A stretch of DNA of 21,101 nt from Chara braunii (Eukaryota > Streptophyta > Charophyceae > Charales > Characeae), in NCBI GenBank assembly GCA_003427395.1, contig BFEA01000822.1:388561-409661 (forward strand), read 5' to 3'. How positions within the stretch are numbered: position 1 is the stretch's first letter; each line of letters opens with the position of its first letter. The position numbers and the translations under genes are program-made. Shown piece by piece: positions 8,006 through 16,777 of this stretch. Under the pieces are notes generated by a model. The model searched no databases. It worked only from the letters and a program-made list of their open reading frames with translations, and was not told where the DNA came from.

Positions 8006-8100
8006 GTCTCGCGTGCGACGCCTATCCGATTTCCGTATCAGGAAGTTATGGGGCGGCTACCGAGGGGCTAGGAGCGTTGTCGCGTTGTTTATATTGTGTT

Positions 8101-8597
8101 GTCTCGTATGTGTGTGTGTGGGTTTTATTTTTGTGTTCGTAAAGTGGTGTGCGCGTGGTGTGTAGGATGCGTCCTAGTCGACCAGCGACAAACCGCGCTT
8201 GGGACCTCAGCCCCCCAAGATGACGGTTCGCGTGCGGGTCCGATAGAGGCGTATTACCACACGTACCCCCTATGCTACAGCGAACGAGAAACGCCTTCGT
8301 CTGGTTCACCTCTGCGATTGCAACTGATTAGCTTTCGTATTGTGGACTGATAGCTCGGCGAGGATACGCCCACCGAAGGGAGGTGACAACTCCCGTAAGG
8401 TGTAAGTAAGTCGTGCCTCGCGTAGACCCTATCCTGTCGTAGGGGTTCGCGAGAGGTATGGCTGGCGCACTCGGCCGGAGCGGCTAAAGGAAGCTTCACA
8501 TGTATATTTGCGACGAAGGATATAAACCAACTCCTGCGTGACGTGGCCGAAGGGTCCCGCGCTGCCCTGATGCGGTGCCGGACCGATGCGCTCGACA
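8101..8597 (+). mobile_element. Inner LTR segment (R/U5-like) ending in CA
   Basis: Closely matches the complement of 14367-14880, for example CTCCCTTCGGTGGGCGTATCC (shortened: GAAGGGAGGTGACA near 8376) and the GT-rich tract at 8109-8121. The final ~27 bases (8571-8597) are almost identical in both arms. Similarity stops precisely after CA: the left continues with the primer-binding site, the right with unrelated DNA. This is how an LTR 3' boundary should look. No open frame is convincing; the apparent ORFs here are shadows of GC-rich DNA. Confidence 0.75.
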
Positions 8598-8599
8598 GG

Positions 8600-8614
8600 T
8601 GGCGCCGTTGCCGG
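8600..8614 (+). promoter_or_regulatory. Primer-binding site, tRNA-Asp type
   Basis: TGGCGCCGTTGCCGG is complementary to the 15 3'-terminal nucleotides of plant-type tRNA-Asp, including CCA. The match to the longer expected site breaks at 8615 (C where G is expected). It lies two bases after the LTR-terminal CA at 8597. In LTR retrotransposons this site anchors the tRNA that primes minus-strand DNA synthesis. tRNA-Asp priming is known from plant Ty3/gypsy elements. The tRNA 3' end is from general knowledge, not searched. Confidence 0.8.
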
Positions 8615-8918
8615 CGATAACGGAAAGCCTACCGTTGTCCCTGGTGGAACGACATCCGGGTATGAGAAGTGAATGGGAAAAAGGCATAAAAAGAATGACG
8701 AGAAGGTAAGAAAAAGTAATGAGTGACTAAGTATAGGTGAGGAAGTTTACCTACCTGAGTTAGGGGAAGTATGAAGGACGATCGTGCTAGCATTGGGTAA
8801 AGNNTGTNCTAAGGGTTAGGTAGGACGGATGGAATAGACCGGTAAAGGTGCAATGCTGAATAAAAGAGGTGTGCTTGTTTTCTCTTATCAGGGAGCTTGA
8901 AGAGAAGAGTCTGTCAAC
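8615..8918 (+). other. Retroelement 5' leader
   Basis: About 300 bases between the primer-binding site and the gag start. The sequence is purine-rich, contains undetermined bases at 8803, 8804 and 8808, and has no ORF. Packaging and dimerisation signals are expected here by analogy, but none is recognised. Confidence 0.6.
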
Positions 8919-10063
8919 ATGTCGCAGGGCGGCGGCGCATCAGGTGCCCCCAAGAAAGGCCTGACGCTCGATGACCTCATCGCGGCTATTGACAGGCATG
9001 AAAAAAATCCGAGCAATATCCCCAAGGTCGATACCTTCCATTTTTGTGGGGAGAGAGTTTCAGAATGGCTGGAGAACAAGCTCTGGTCGGGCGGTCAGAT
9101 GTTGTAAAATTTCATCGCATTCTCCATTACGTTCTCCACAGCTACCACCAAGAAGTGAAGAAAGTTATAGATGCAGCCCAAGGTAGTTGGGAAAGATTCA
9201 AGGAGGGAATGCAGAGGAAGTACCGCCTGGGAGATGGACTGTTGACCACTGCGGACCTCGAGGCAATGAACAAAGAGGATTTTAGGACGATAGGGGCTTT
9301 TGTTCAAGAATTTAAGAAGAGGGCGCGGAAGGTCCATGGGATTTCGGAGGAAGCACAGTGCGCCATCTTCCTCGGACTACTCACGACATCGGAGGCCGTC
9401 GAGTTGACGAGGCATGGAGGAGGTAGCACCATGCTCACCTGGGCCACTATTGACAGAGGGGTGGAAGTTGGATGTTTGGACCAGGTGGAACAACGTCAGG
9501 TACGCCTGCAAAGGCAGAAGAGAAAGGAAAGAGATGCGACCGCTTCTAGGACCCCGGGGGTAACAAGGATTGTTACAAACGTATTGGCACAGCTGGGGTA
9601 TGCGACGGAGCCGGTGGTGCAAAGGAGGGTAGTAACAGCTGTCCAAGTGAAAGGAACGGAGCCGGTGATAGAGGAGGTTGTGCAGGAGGAGCTCTGGGAA
9701 GAGGAGGAGCCGGTGCCGCAACGCGTGACGAAGGCCCAGCGCAAAGTACGTAATTTGGCGCAGGGCGGACAGGGATCAGGGAAGGCGCAGGCGCCTCAGG
9801 TGGTGGTGGCGGCTCCTCCAAGTGTGGCGGCGCCCTCGTCTAGTGCGGGCCCCTCGCAAGGAGGAGCACCCTCCTACGAACAATGGCCCTGGCCGGTGAT
9901 CAATGCAATTGTGTCATGGGGTAGCCCGCCGACAGTCGCCGGACCACAAATAAGTATGCCGCCACCCATCTACCCCGCAGCCCAGGCCCAGCCTGTGGCC
10001 CCGCCGCCGTCACCTGCCCCCAGTTCACAGGGAAGCGTGGCTGGAGGTGGGAACCAGGGGTAG
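8919..10063 (+). pseudogene. Gag (capsid region) of a Ty3/gypsy-like retrotransposon, frameshifted
   Basis: Capsid polyprotein remnant of an LTR retrotransposon, which would form the cytoplasmic particle around the element RNA. The start at 8919 (MSQGGG...) follows the leader, and 62 codons run before a stop at 9105-9107. The real frame moves to a second frame in the interval about 9060-9085, within the WLE..EQALVG region, and then stays open to 10063. The core (residues about 30-160 after the shift) has the retrotransposon-gag pattern: GSWERFKEGMQRKYRLGD, an acidic/hydrophobic helix, and FLGLLT. A long disordered tail follows, first Arg/Glu-rich and then Pro/Ala/Gln-rich. The family assignment rests on motif layout and on recollection of similar Chara proteins. 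Reading frame loss makes it non-functional as written. Confidence 0.85.
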
Positions 10064-10386
10064 GGCAATCAAGGCAACAGAGGGAGGGGTGGAGGGAGGG
10101 GGCGAGGCAGGAATGGCGGCGGAAGATGAGGACAATGGAATGGTCAAGGCCGAGGAAACCAAGGCCAGGGGTACCAAGGCCAGGGGGACTAGGGAAGTCA
10201 GGGATACGGAAGGCCCCGTTTTGATGGAGGTCGGCCATCTGCTAGCATTGTGACCAGCAAGGCCACACTATAAGGTTCTGTAACATAAGGCGGGAGGACG
10301 AGAAAAGCGGGTTGATTTCCTCCACTATGGACGGGAACATTTACGATCAATTTGGGGAGTTTATCGACAGAAGGCTCGGGGAGTAA
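10064..10386 (+). pseudogene. Gag C-terminus: Gly-rich basic tail and CCHC zinc knuckle, with stops
   Basis: Continues the gag frame beyond the stop at 10061-10063. A Gly/Arg/Asn/Gln-rich nucleic-acid-binding tail is interrupted by TGA (about 10127) and TAG (about 10190). In the shifted frame, 10240-10281 encodes a zinc knuckle with spacing C-X2-C-X4-H-X4-C (C at 10240, C at 10249, H at 10264, C at 10279), where the second position is TAG (10243-10245). The frame then runs through REDEKSGLISSTMDG to TAA at 10384-10386. The knuckle binds element RNA in this family. The stops look like point decay of a once continuous frame. Confidence 0.75.
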
Positions 10387-12095
10387 GGGAGGTAGCTCAA
10401 CGGACGGTGGCAGCCGGGCCGCCACCTCCTGCCACATTCAGACTATGGCAGGAGAAGAAAGGACCATCGGTGGGGATAGGAGAATTCAGATTATGGCAGG
10501 AAAAGGAAGAACCACCGATTGGGGTAGAGGAAGTGGGGAGCGACGAGGAAATAACTCAAGGGCCACGAGGAGGAAGCAAGAGGGAAGAACCCATAATCAT
10601 CGAATCGGATGACGAGGACGAGGAAAGAAGGATGGAGTCTCCGTCCGTCTTATTAGGGAAGATGGAGGATTTGTTGGACAAGGTGGGAAGGTACCAACAG
10701 AAGTTGGAGGCCCTTTGTGAGGAGGTGAGGGAATGGAAGTCTAGCATCCCTAAGGCGTTCCTGTACGACTCCAGCCCGGAGTCAGTGCCTGGGCGACCCG
10801 GAGTAAATGTGGTAGGGTCAAGCCCACAGTCGGGGGTGATGGGGAGACCCCTCACCCTGCAGGCCCGGCTAGCACAAGCAGCGCGAACGAGGAATCAAGC
10901 CAAGGTCAGTGCCAGCCAAGAGCCTCCGAGGAGGGAGCCCGAACCGGGAAAAAGGAAAGAGGCCGTGGAAGTGGAGGAGGATGATGATGAAGAGGAAGAA
11001 GACGAGAGGCTGCGCCGAGAAGAGGATCAGAGAGCGGAGCAGCGGGCAAGGAAAAAGGGGACCAGGGAAGAGGCCGAGCCGGTCATACGTGACGGACCAC
11101 CCAAAAGGAAGAAGTACGCGGTTCGATTGGAAGAGGGATTTGACGTAGAGAAAGTGACCGACCGGCTGCTGGAAGGGCATAATGACCTCATGACCCTGAA
11201 GGAAATACTAACGTCAGCCCCGCGACTCCGCGATGAATTGAAAGGGAGGTTGTCGCGGCGCTTGGTGCCCAACGTCCATTTGGGTACGATCCTGCCCAAG
11301 GAGGCAGAGTGGGCGGAGTCGGGCACGAAAATGGATTGGAAGTGCGTGGCCTGCGGCACGGTGGACTTAGTGGTGAAAGGCTCCAAGTGCGCAGCGATGG
11401 TGGATACCGGGGCGGAAATGAACATCATCCGGGAGGCGGATTCTATCAGATTCGGGCTAGACATAGACCGATCTGACTGCGGTATTTTGCACGGCGCCAA
11501 CTGCAAGGCCGTGTTTTGTGGGACAACCTCGAATGTACTCATCAAGGTTGGAAAGATGAAGGCCCGAGCTTGCTTCTTCATCATGCCGGACGTGGACCAT
11601 GGGATCCTCCTAGGGAGGTCATTTTTGAGTAGGACAGAAACCGTGATGTTCAACAAGCATGACGGTACTCTGATCCTCCTCCTATGTGACCATGCCTGCA
11701 AGAATTACGAGATAATTACCTGCAGGAATACAGGACCGAGGAGTATAAGGAACCGGCCCAACCCGGGATCCTTCACGATCGAAGAATCGGAAGGCAAGCG
11801 CCGAAGACTTCGGGCGGAGCCGGAAGGAGAAGAAGAGGTGAAAGCATTTTCCCTTAGCCTATCGGACGTCGGAAAGGCCATGGATTTAGTGGCCGCACAT
11901 GAGATGGTGGATCCGGATGCCATCCAGGCCTTGAGGGAGCAAGTTCTGGAATGCCTTGAGGCTGGGAGATTGGAGCTGGTATACCGTCTTCCGGGCGGAA
12001 GAAGGAACCCCGCGTCCGCGCCGGCGCAATCTGTGAGTCGGTTTTTTTTAGGGGACGGCTCAAGCAGAGTTCCCAAAGGCGGTACAAGACGGTAG
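10284..12095 (+). pseudogene. Pol N-terminal frame with aspartic protease
   Basis: This frame is open from 10284 and overlaps the gag end by about 100 nt in the -1 frame. No ATG start is evident and the first usable codon is unclear. Counting residues from 10407: a tandem 16-residue repeat (FRLWQEK...), acidic and coiled-coil stretches (about 80-250), then a retropepsin-like domain with catalytic VDTGAEMN (D333, T334, G335) and the distal HGILLGRSFL box (about 401-409). The protease would cleave the polyprotein. The frame is lost at a T8 run (12042-12049), after which the last residues and the stop at 12095 are out of frame. No slippery heptamer was identified at the gag overlap. Confidence 0.85.
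10436..10531 (+). repeat. 2 x 48-bp in-frame tandem repeat in pol linker
   Basis: ATTCAGACTATGGCAGG at 10436 recurs, slightly changed, at 10484. It encodes two 16-residue units starting FRLWQEK. This is an in-frame duplication in the linker between gag and protease. Confidence 0.8.
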
Positions 12096-12523
12096 ACAAG
12101 AAGTGCCGCCCAGTTTCCGTCCTCATTACGGAAGACGAGGAAGCATACTACGAGAGGGAACGAGGGTTGATACGGCGAATGAGGGAGAATGCTTTAGCAG
12201 GACCATGTCGTATCACCGAAGGGAATGAGGGGAAGTTGATTATAGGAGAACCTGACTTCCTATTGCCTCAGGAGCGGATATTGATGATGGAGTTGATGAA
12301 GAGGAGGCATCGCGCCTATGCGTTCAGTGACGAGGAGCGTGGCAGGCTGGATGTGGATAAAATACCTATGATCCGCATCCACACTGTGCCACACGAGCCT
12401 TGGAACATGAGAGGGGCGCGATATCCTAATCCTGACGAGGAGAAGAAGGTGGTGGATTACCTCGACGACAAGAAACGTACGCACGTCGCCGATTATTCGA
12501 GTGGGCCGTATGCGTCCCCGTGA
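12050..12523 (+). pseudogene. Pol: linker and RT N-terminus, frameshifted, ends at Trp-to-stop
   Basis: After the T8 slip the frame resumes at 12050 (KTVDKKCRPVSVLITEDEE...) and runs to TGA at 12521-12523. It covers the linker, PHEPWNMRG and the first RT segment (HVADYSSGPYASP). The next residues expected (FCFIKPNGTLR) follow directly in the same frame after the TGA, so the stop replaces a Trp codon. A further one-base loss near 12556 moves the RT to a third frame. Confidence 0.8.
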
Positions 12524-12552
12524 TTCTGCTTCATCAAACCTAACGGGACGCT

Positions 12553-13040
12553 GCGTGGGTGCAAGATTTGCAGAGGCTGAATGCAGTAACCGTGCGGGAT
12601 GCTGGAGGACTTCCAAATGCGGATGCTCTGTCAGAATCCTGTGTTGGAAGGCCTTTAATCTCACTTATAGACCTTTACTCAGGATATGATCAGTTTCCAG
12701 TCTACCCGCCGGATAGGCCAGTGACGGCAATGCACACGCCGAGAGGACTAATCCACATGAACGTGGCCCCACGAGGGTGGACCAACGCGGTAGCAATGGT
12801 CCAACGGACCATGATTCGGACTATGCAGTCAGTTAGCCCTCAAATCAAACAGTCATACATCGACGATTTGGCGGTGAAGAGGCCGACAATAAAAGAGAGC
12901 GACGAGGTCTTGCCAGGGGTAAGGCGCTTTGTTTGGAAGCACATCCAGGACCTCGATAAAGTCCTGAGTCTGCTTGAGGAGCACAACCTCACGGCGAGCG
13001 GTACCAAATCCAGACACTGCATGAGGGAACCGATTATCTT
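12553..13040 (+). pseudogene. Reverse transcriptase core, truncated at ~13040
   Basis: RNA-dependent DNA polymerase fragment of a Ty3/gypsy-like element. The frame from 12553 encodes WVQDLQRLNAVTVRDAGG, then SLIDLYSGYDQF (motif A; Asp in LIDLYSGY), TPRGLIHMNVAPRGWTNA, and YIDDLAV (motif C; two catalytic Asp at about 12861-12866), followed by the thumb-proximal helix to CMREP. RNase H and integrase are absent. At about 13035-13043 the sequence changes abruptly to the complement of a LINE. The catalytic signatures survive even though the frame upstream is broken. Confidence 0.9.
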
Positions 13041-14110
13041 GGATTTCCAGTGCTTCCAATTTCTCCAAGGCTTTCTGTCTTTTTGAAGACCAATAATATT
13101 CCTCAAAGGGGTCTCTATCCATATTCCTTTCTGTTAGGTCTATTGTCTGTATGAGTTCTTTTTCTTTCCAGTTTTGGCGGCTGCTTTGATTCTAGAGGAC
13201 TCAATCATTTGAGCCAATTGGAGGATGCATAGGCCCACGTCCACCCAATCTTCATGGTTAGAGAATAAATTTTTCGCTAGGTCCCAAGCTTTCATCTGGT
13301 CCTTGACCCAAAGTGGTATTTTTGGGACCTTAAGTACTTCGGTATTCAGTCTGAATCATGGAGGTTTGTGCCGAGCCACAATTTCCTTGGAGAGGACCTC
13401 CATGAGAACTGGGTAATGATCTGATGTAGATTCCGTCCCCTTGACTGACCACATACACGGTATACACCTATCCCAAGGGTCCCCCCTGACCAACAAGAAG
13501 TCCAATCTTCTCTTGGGGTGGGGGGCCCTGGGCGCAGGGCGAGGGCCAAACCAGGTATTACCCGGAGTGTCTAAACTAAGAACACTGAAAACATCACTCA
13601 AAGCCTGCGATTCCATTAGGGACCTCAATAGGAGGGTATCTGTGCGAATTGCGGAAGTGTTTGGTAAGTTGAGCCCAGGGTTGAGAACGCAATTCCAATC
13701 TCCTTCTATTATTAGGTTATAAGTATTGGGCAGACACCGAGGTAAATCTGCAAAAAAATTGATTCTAGCAGAGTTACTGTAGTCTACTGGTGCATATAAG
13801 GTCATAATGGCCCAGTCTTCGTTTGCTATTCCCAATTTTACCCAAGCCGAGCGGCCTTCGGTATCCGTAGAGCTGTCTATAATCTCAATTTCCAACTTCT
13901 GTCTAAAAGTATCGCCACTCCTCCTTCGGTCCCGTCTGCAGGGACCAAAGTTGGGGGTCAGGCCACCAGTTTCAACTATCTGCCATTTTTCCTTCATTAA
14001 TCTTTGTTTCCTGCAGGCAGACTATCTGAACTTGCTGCGAATGTGTCCAGGTCGTCAATGGACTGATTTCCAGCAGATACGTTCATGTAATACGTTGGAC
14101 CCGTTTTTCA
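13040..14110 (-). pseudogene. LINE (non-LTR) AP-endonuclease domain and linker, 3'-truncated
   Basis: Endonuclease/exonuclease/phosphatase-type domain that nicks target DNA during LINE insertion. On the minus strand, LQETK (14002-14016; catalytic Glu) is followed by a frameshift near 14000, then an open frame 13997-13356. This frame carries TLYAPVD (Y68), GDWN (D100, N102), RLDF (D166) and SDH (D193, H194) in the expected order, so all core motifs are present. After a TGA the same frame continues through an acidic/basic linker, with another frameshift near 13165, until it stops matching at about 13040, before the LINE RT. LINE copies usually lose the 5' end; here the 3' end is missing, so this is a rearrangement and not simple insertion. 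Confidence 0.9.
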
Positions 14111-14366
14111 GCAGGTGTAGCTCCCACCAATAGATGAAGCCTTCTACGACGAAACCAACTTTCTGAGGATGCTCTTATAACCTCGTTAAACCACCAGTAC
14201 CTCTCCCTGCTTGAGGAAATCGACACGGCCGTTAACGCGCCGCATCGCGCGGGGTACCCACCGGCGTGCGACCGTTAGTCCCCGAAAAATGGGGCAAAAA
14301 AAAAAAAAAAAAAAAAAACGACGACGAAAATTAAATGTTACAGCGCACAACAAACAGGCGCGGCAG
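14111..14366. other. Unassigned spacer with A23 tract
   Basis: No gene. It holds CCCC/GGGG around GAAAAAT (14280-14294), followed directly by 23 A (14296-14318). The A tract could be the 3' tail of a plus-strand retroposon, but no terminal duplication was found. The last bases before 14367 (GGCAG) would be the target duplication of the right LTR if it is an independent insertion. Confidence 0.4.
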
Positions 14367-14837
14367 TGTCGAGCGCATCGGTCCGGCACCGCACAAGACA
14401 ACGCGGGACCCTCTCGGCCGCATCACGCAGGAGTTGGTTTAAATCCTTCGTAGCAAAATATACATGGAGCTTCCGCAAGCCGCTCCGGCCGAGTGCGCCA
14501 GCCATACCTCCCGCGAGCCCCTACGACAGGATAGGGCCTACGCGAGGCACGACTTACCTCCACCTTACGGGAGCTGTCACCTCCCTTCGGTGGGCGTATC
14601 CCCGCCGAGCTACCAGTCCACAATACGAAAGTTAATCTGTTGCAATCGCAAAGGTGGACCAGTCGAGGGCGTTTCTCGTTCGCTGTAGCATAGGGGGTAC
14701 GCGCGGTTATACGCCTCTATCGGACCCGCAAGCAAATCGACACCTTGGGGGGCTGAGGTCCCAAGCGCGACTCGTCGTCGGTCGACTAGGACGCATCCCA
14801 CACACCACGCGCACACCACTCTATGAACACAAAATAA

Positions 14838-14857
14838 AACACACACGCACACACACA
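14838..14857. repeat. CA-rich simple repeat, counterpart of left GT tract
   Basis: An ACACACGCACACACACA-like tract within right-arm homology, matching the GT-rich tract at 8109-8121. It is an old shared feature of the arms. Confidence 0.8.
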
Positions 14858-14947
14858 TCGAACAACGCGACAACACTCATAGTCCCTTCAGTAACAATCC
14901 CATAACTTTCCGATGCGCAAATCGAATGGGCATCGCGCGTGAGACAG

Positions 14948-14954
14948 TATAAAA
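14948..14954 (-). promoter_or_regulatory. TATA-like box of right arm
   Basis: TATAAAA on the plus strand (TTTTATA on the LTR sense strand) at the position equivalent to 7995-8005. It is a candidate LTR core promoter; functional state unknown. Confidence 0.45.
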
Positions 14955-15045
14955 CTGCGCGGACGCAGGGCTAACTCATATCGACTCGCAATGCAAGCGT
15001 ACGCAAGCGCTCGCAATGATGGGGTACCATGTAGTACCCATAGTC

Positions 15046-15093
15046 ATGCGATCCTCCTTAACCTCGAGGGTCGCATTCAACACTGAAGTGTCG
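15046..15093 (-). other. Right-arm hairpins equivalent to 7855-7902
   Basis: ATGCGATCCT (15046-15055) pairs with AGGGTCGCAT (15067-15076), leaving one T-G pair. Beside it ACACT/AGTGT has a 2-nt centre (15080-15091). Compared with the left stem ACGCGACCCT/AGGGTCGCGT, the second base pair has changed from C-G to T-A by substitutions on both sides. A further hairpin CAACCGC/GCGGTTG near 15134-15151 is kept with a changed loop. Confidence 0.8.
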
Positions 15094-15309
15094 GCTGACA
15101 CGCGCCTTGAGGGTTAATCTTTCGACGCTGAACAACCGCCATACGCGGTTGAAGACCACACACCCTCTTCTGCACTCTGTGCAGAGCGGGTGGTACACAT
15201 GTCCTTACATGTGGTGGCAGCCGTTTCTTGCTGCCCTGGGGATGAGTCTTAATCCAGGCCTGATCGAAAGTCAAGGGGTTTGACTTTGACGGCTGTCACG
15301 GACAACAAC

Positions 15310-16050
15310 GTCCAACTATAAAAATTCCAAAAAGCAAGGGATAACAGAGGGTCTTCCTTTTCCCTCAAGCCATAATCCGGTTAACCCTTATACACAACTA
15401 CAGTAGGTCTCTCAAATACCCAGGGTACTCGTAAATATATGAGGGTTGATTATATAGGACGATCACTTCTCACAGTCACAGTGAGGCTCCTCTCCACCAT
15501 ATATGTATGTAATCGCAGGCAATCACATCCAGAGTCTGAACCACAAACGCACCTGCAATCACATCAAAGATTCATCCAGAAGTCCACACACTACACGGGG
15601 TCAACTTCAACCATTCATTGCACTCATACCCCTCGCTTTAGCCATACAAGTCTCACTCGTGCAACTCTTAAATAAATACTCGGTACTTTCGTTGGATGAC
15701 CATTCAATAAAGTCCGGGTGAAAACACAACAAACAGTCCAATCACAAGACTAAAGTCTTTAGGCTGAGTGGCATGAGTGAATTGGTGTTGAATCGTAAAC
15801 CGACGAATCGACAACCGACCTGTTATCAGTGATAACAGAAGATGATCCTCGTAGGATCAAGCTGAATCTAGTCCAAGTCTTGAATCAATCGATCCCGAAG
15901 AACTGTAACACAAGACTGACCAATCCCCAAGCTAAAATCATAAGTGTGTGGAGAAACAACTCCATAACACATTCTCATCCAAGATCCTTCTAATTGACTA
16001 AGCCTGAATCTATCTTTAAGCAGTGCCCAAAGCAAAGGTAGACCCTGGCA
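15310..16050. other. Right-arm non-coding segment, no gene
   Basis: Syntenic with 6435-7030 of the left arm (ATATATG tract, GATGACCATTC, and the hairpin CTGTTATCAGTGATAACAG near 15811-15829). Apparent ORFs here are short and not conserved between arms. Confidence 0.5.
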
Positions 16051-16178
16051 TAATCTCCCCTATACAGAGTGGATCACCAGAATCGCCACCCGTCGAAATA
16101 TAATCTATCTCCCTTAATCTCCCCTATACAGAGTGGATCACCAGAATCGCCACCCGTCGAAATATAATCTATCTCTCT
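16051..16178. repeat. 2 x 64-bp near-perfect tandem repeat
   Basis: Copies 16051-16114 and 16115-16178 differ at about one base near the end. The CGCCACCCGTCGAAATA phrase corresponds to the complement of the left-arm CGACACGTGGCGC phrase, so this is the equivalent of 6293-6434 with a different unit length. Confidence 0.95.
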
Positions 16179-16187
16179 TAAACTAAG

Positions 16188-16462
16188 AAAATTTCGGCAG
16201 CGCTTCCCGTAGGAAAAGTGTCTTTTCAGAATTTATATCAGCCGAATATGAAAACCAAAAATGGTCTTCGACTTTCCAAAGTTCAATTTTTTCTAACTCC
16301 CTGAATTAGCAAAAATTTGGGCAGCACTCCCTTTAGAAAATGAGACTTTCCAGATTTTTACTAGGTCATATATGAACTTTAGACAAGTTGAACTTTGAAA
16401 AGTAAAAAGTTGACTAACTCTTTGGATTCGCAGAAATTTCGGCAGCGCTTCCCGTAGAGAAA
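16188..16462. repeat. ~120-bp tandem array, three units (right arm)
   Basis: GGCAGCGCTTCCCGTAG ends the first and third units (about 16212 and 16457), whereas the middle unit has GGCAGCACTCCCTTTAG (about 16336). Outer units of one type and an inner unit of another repeats the rule of the left array at 5770-6292. Confidence 0.85.
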
Positions 16463-16777
16463 GTAGCTTACCAAAAGTTATACAAAACCAAGTATAACAA
16501 AAGATCCCAGAAAATGTGAGAATAGATCTAAGTAAAATAAACTTAGCTCAGAAAATGCAGAAATTGAACTAAATCCTATCGCTCTACCACGTGGCGAGCA
16601 ACTACAGCAACTACCTGTCAAACTGAAACTCAGACTAAGTAGTAGCCTCACTCAGTCACATGCAGGTCAAACCACAAAGGTAAGTACTCTCACCATCCCC
16701 GGGTATACCTGAATCAAACAATAGCTCATGATCTTTCAATGATTTAACCCCTTATACCCTGCTTACATAAGGCGTAA

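Larger units (their letters stand above)
7030..8100 (+). repeat. ~536-bp direct duplication inside the left arm
   Basis: Landmarks recur exactly 536 bases apart: the inverted repeat at 7320/7856, the hairpin at 7336/7872 and the TATA-like TTTATATTAAA at 7459/7995. GTTATGGG follows 30-50 bases after each TATA-like site. The right arm has a single copy (about 14890-15310), so the duplication is specific to the left arm. The two copies have diverged substantially, with 7311 and 7314 being undetermined bases. Confidence 0.75.
961..8597 (+). mobile_element. Left arm: very long LTR-like sequence, plus orientation
   Basis: This stretch shares its order of landmarks, in inverted orientation, with 14367-20622. 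Clear anchors are the U6-derived sequence, a block around 3295 matching the complement of about 18740, the block at 3985-4245, the hairpin array, the ~120-bp array, the duplicated 71-bp unit, the hairpin cluster and the inner end. The inner end closes with CA at 8596-8597, followed after two bases by a tRNA-Asp-type primer-binding site, which is the organisation of a 5' LTR. Distances agree: U6 at 1395 to the 3300 anchor is about 1.9 kb on both sides. I infer an LTR or LTR-derived arm of unusual length. Whether the LTR itself reaches U6, or ends earlier with other repeats outside it, is not resolved. Divergence between arms is roughly 25-35% by eye. Confidence 0.65.

Noticed and set aside
10284-10386. 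Programmed -1 frameshift between gag and pol
   Set aside because: The frames overlap in the -1 register, but I found no X-XXY-YYZ heptamer in the gag frame, and local frame decay makes the original arrangement uncertain.
14395-14465. tRNA-like B-box (GGTTTAAATCC) in the inner LTR
   Set aside because: The implied T-stem does not pair and no acceptor or D-arm was found; the left copy has GGTTTATATCC. It is probably ordinary LTR sequence.
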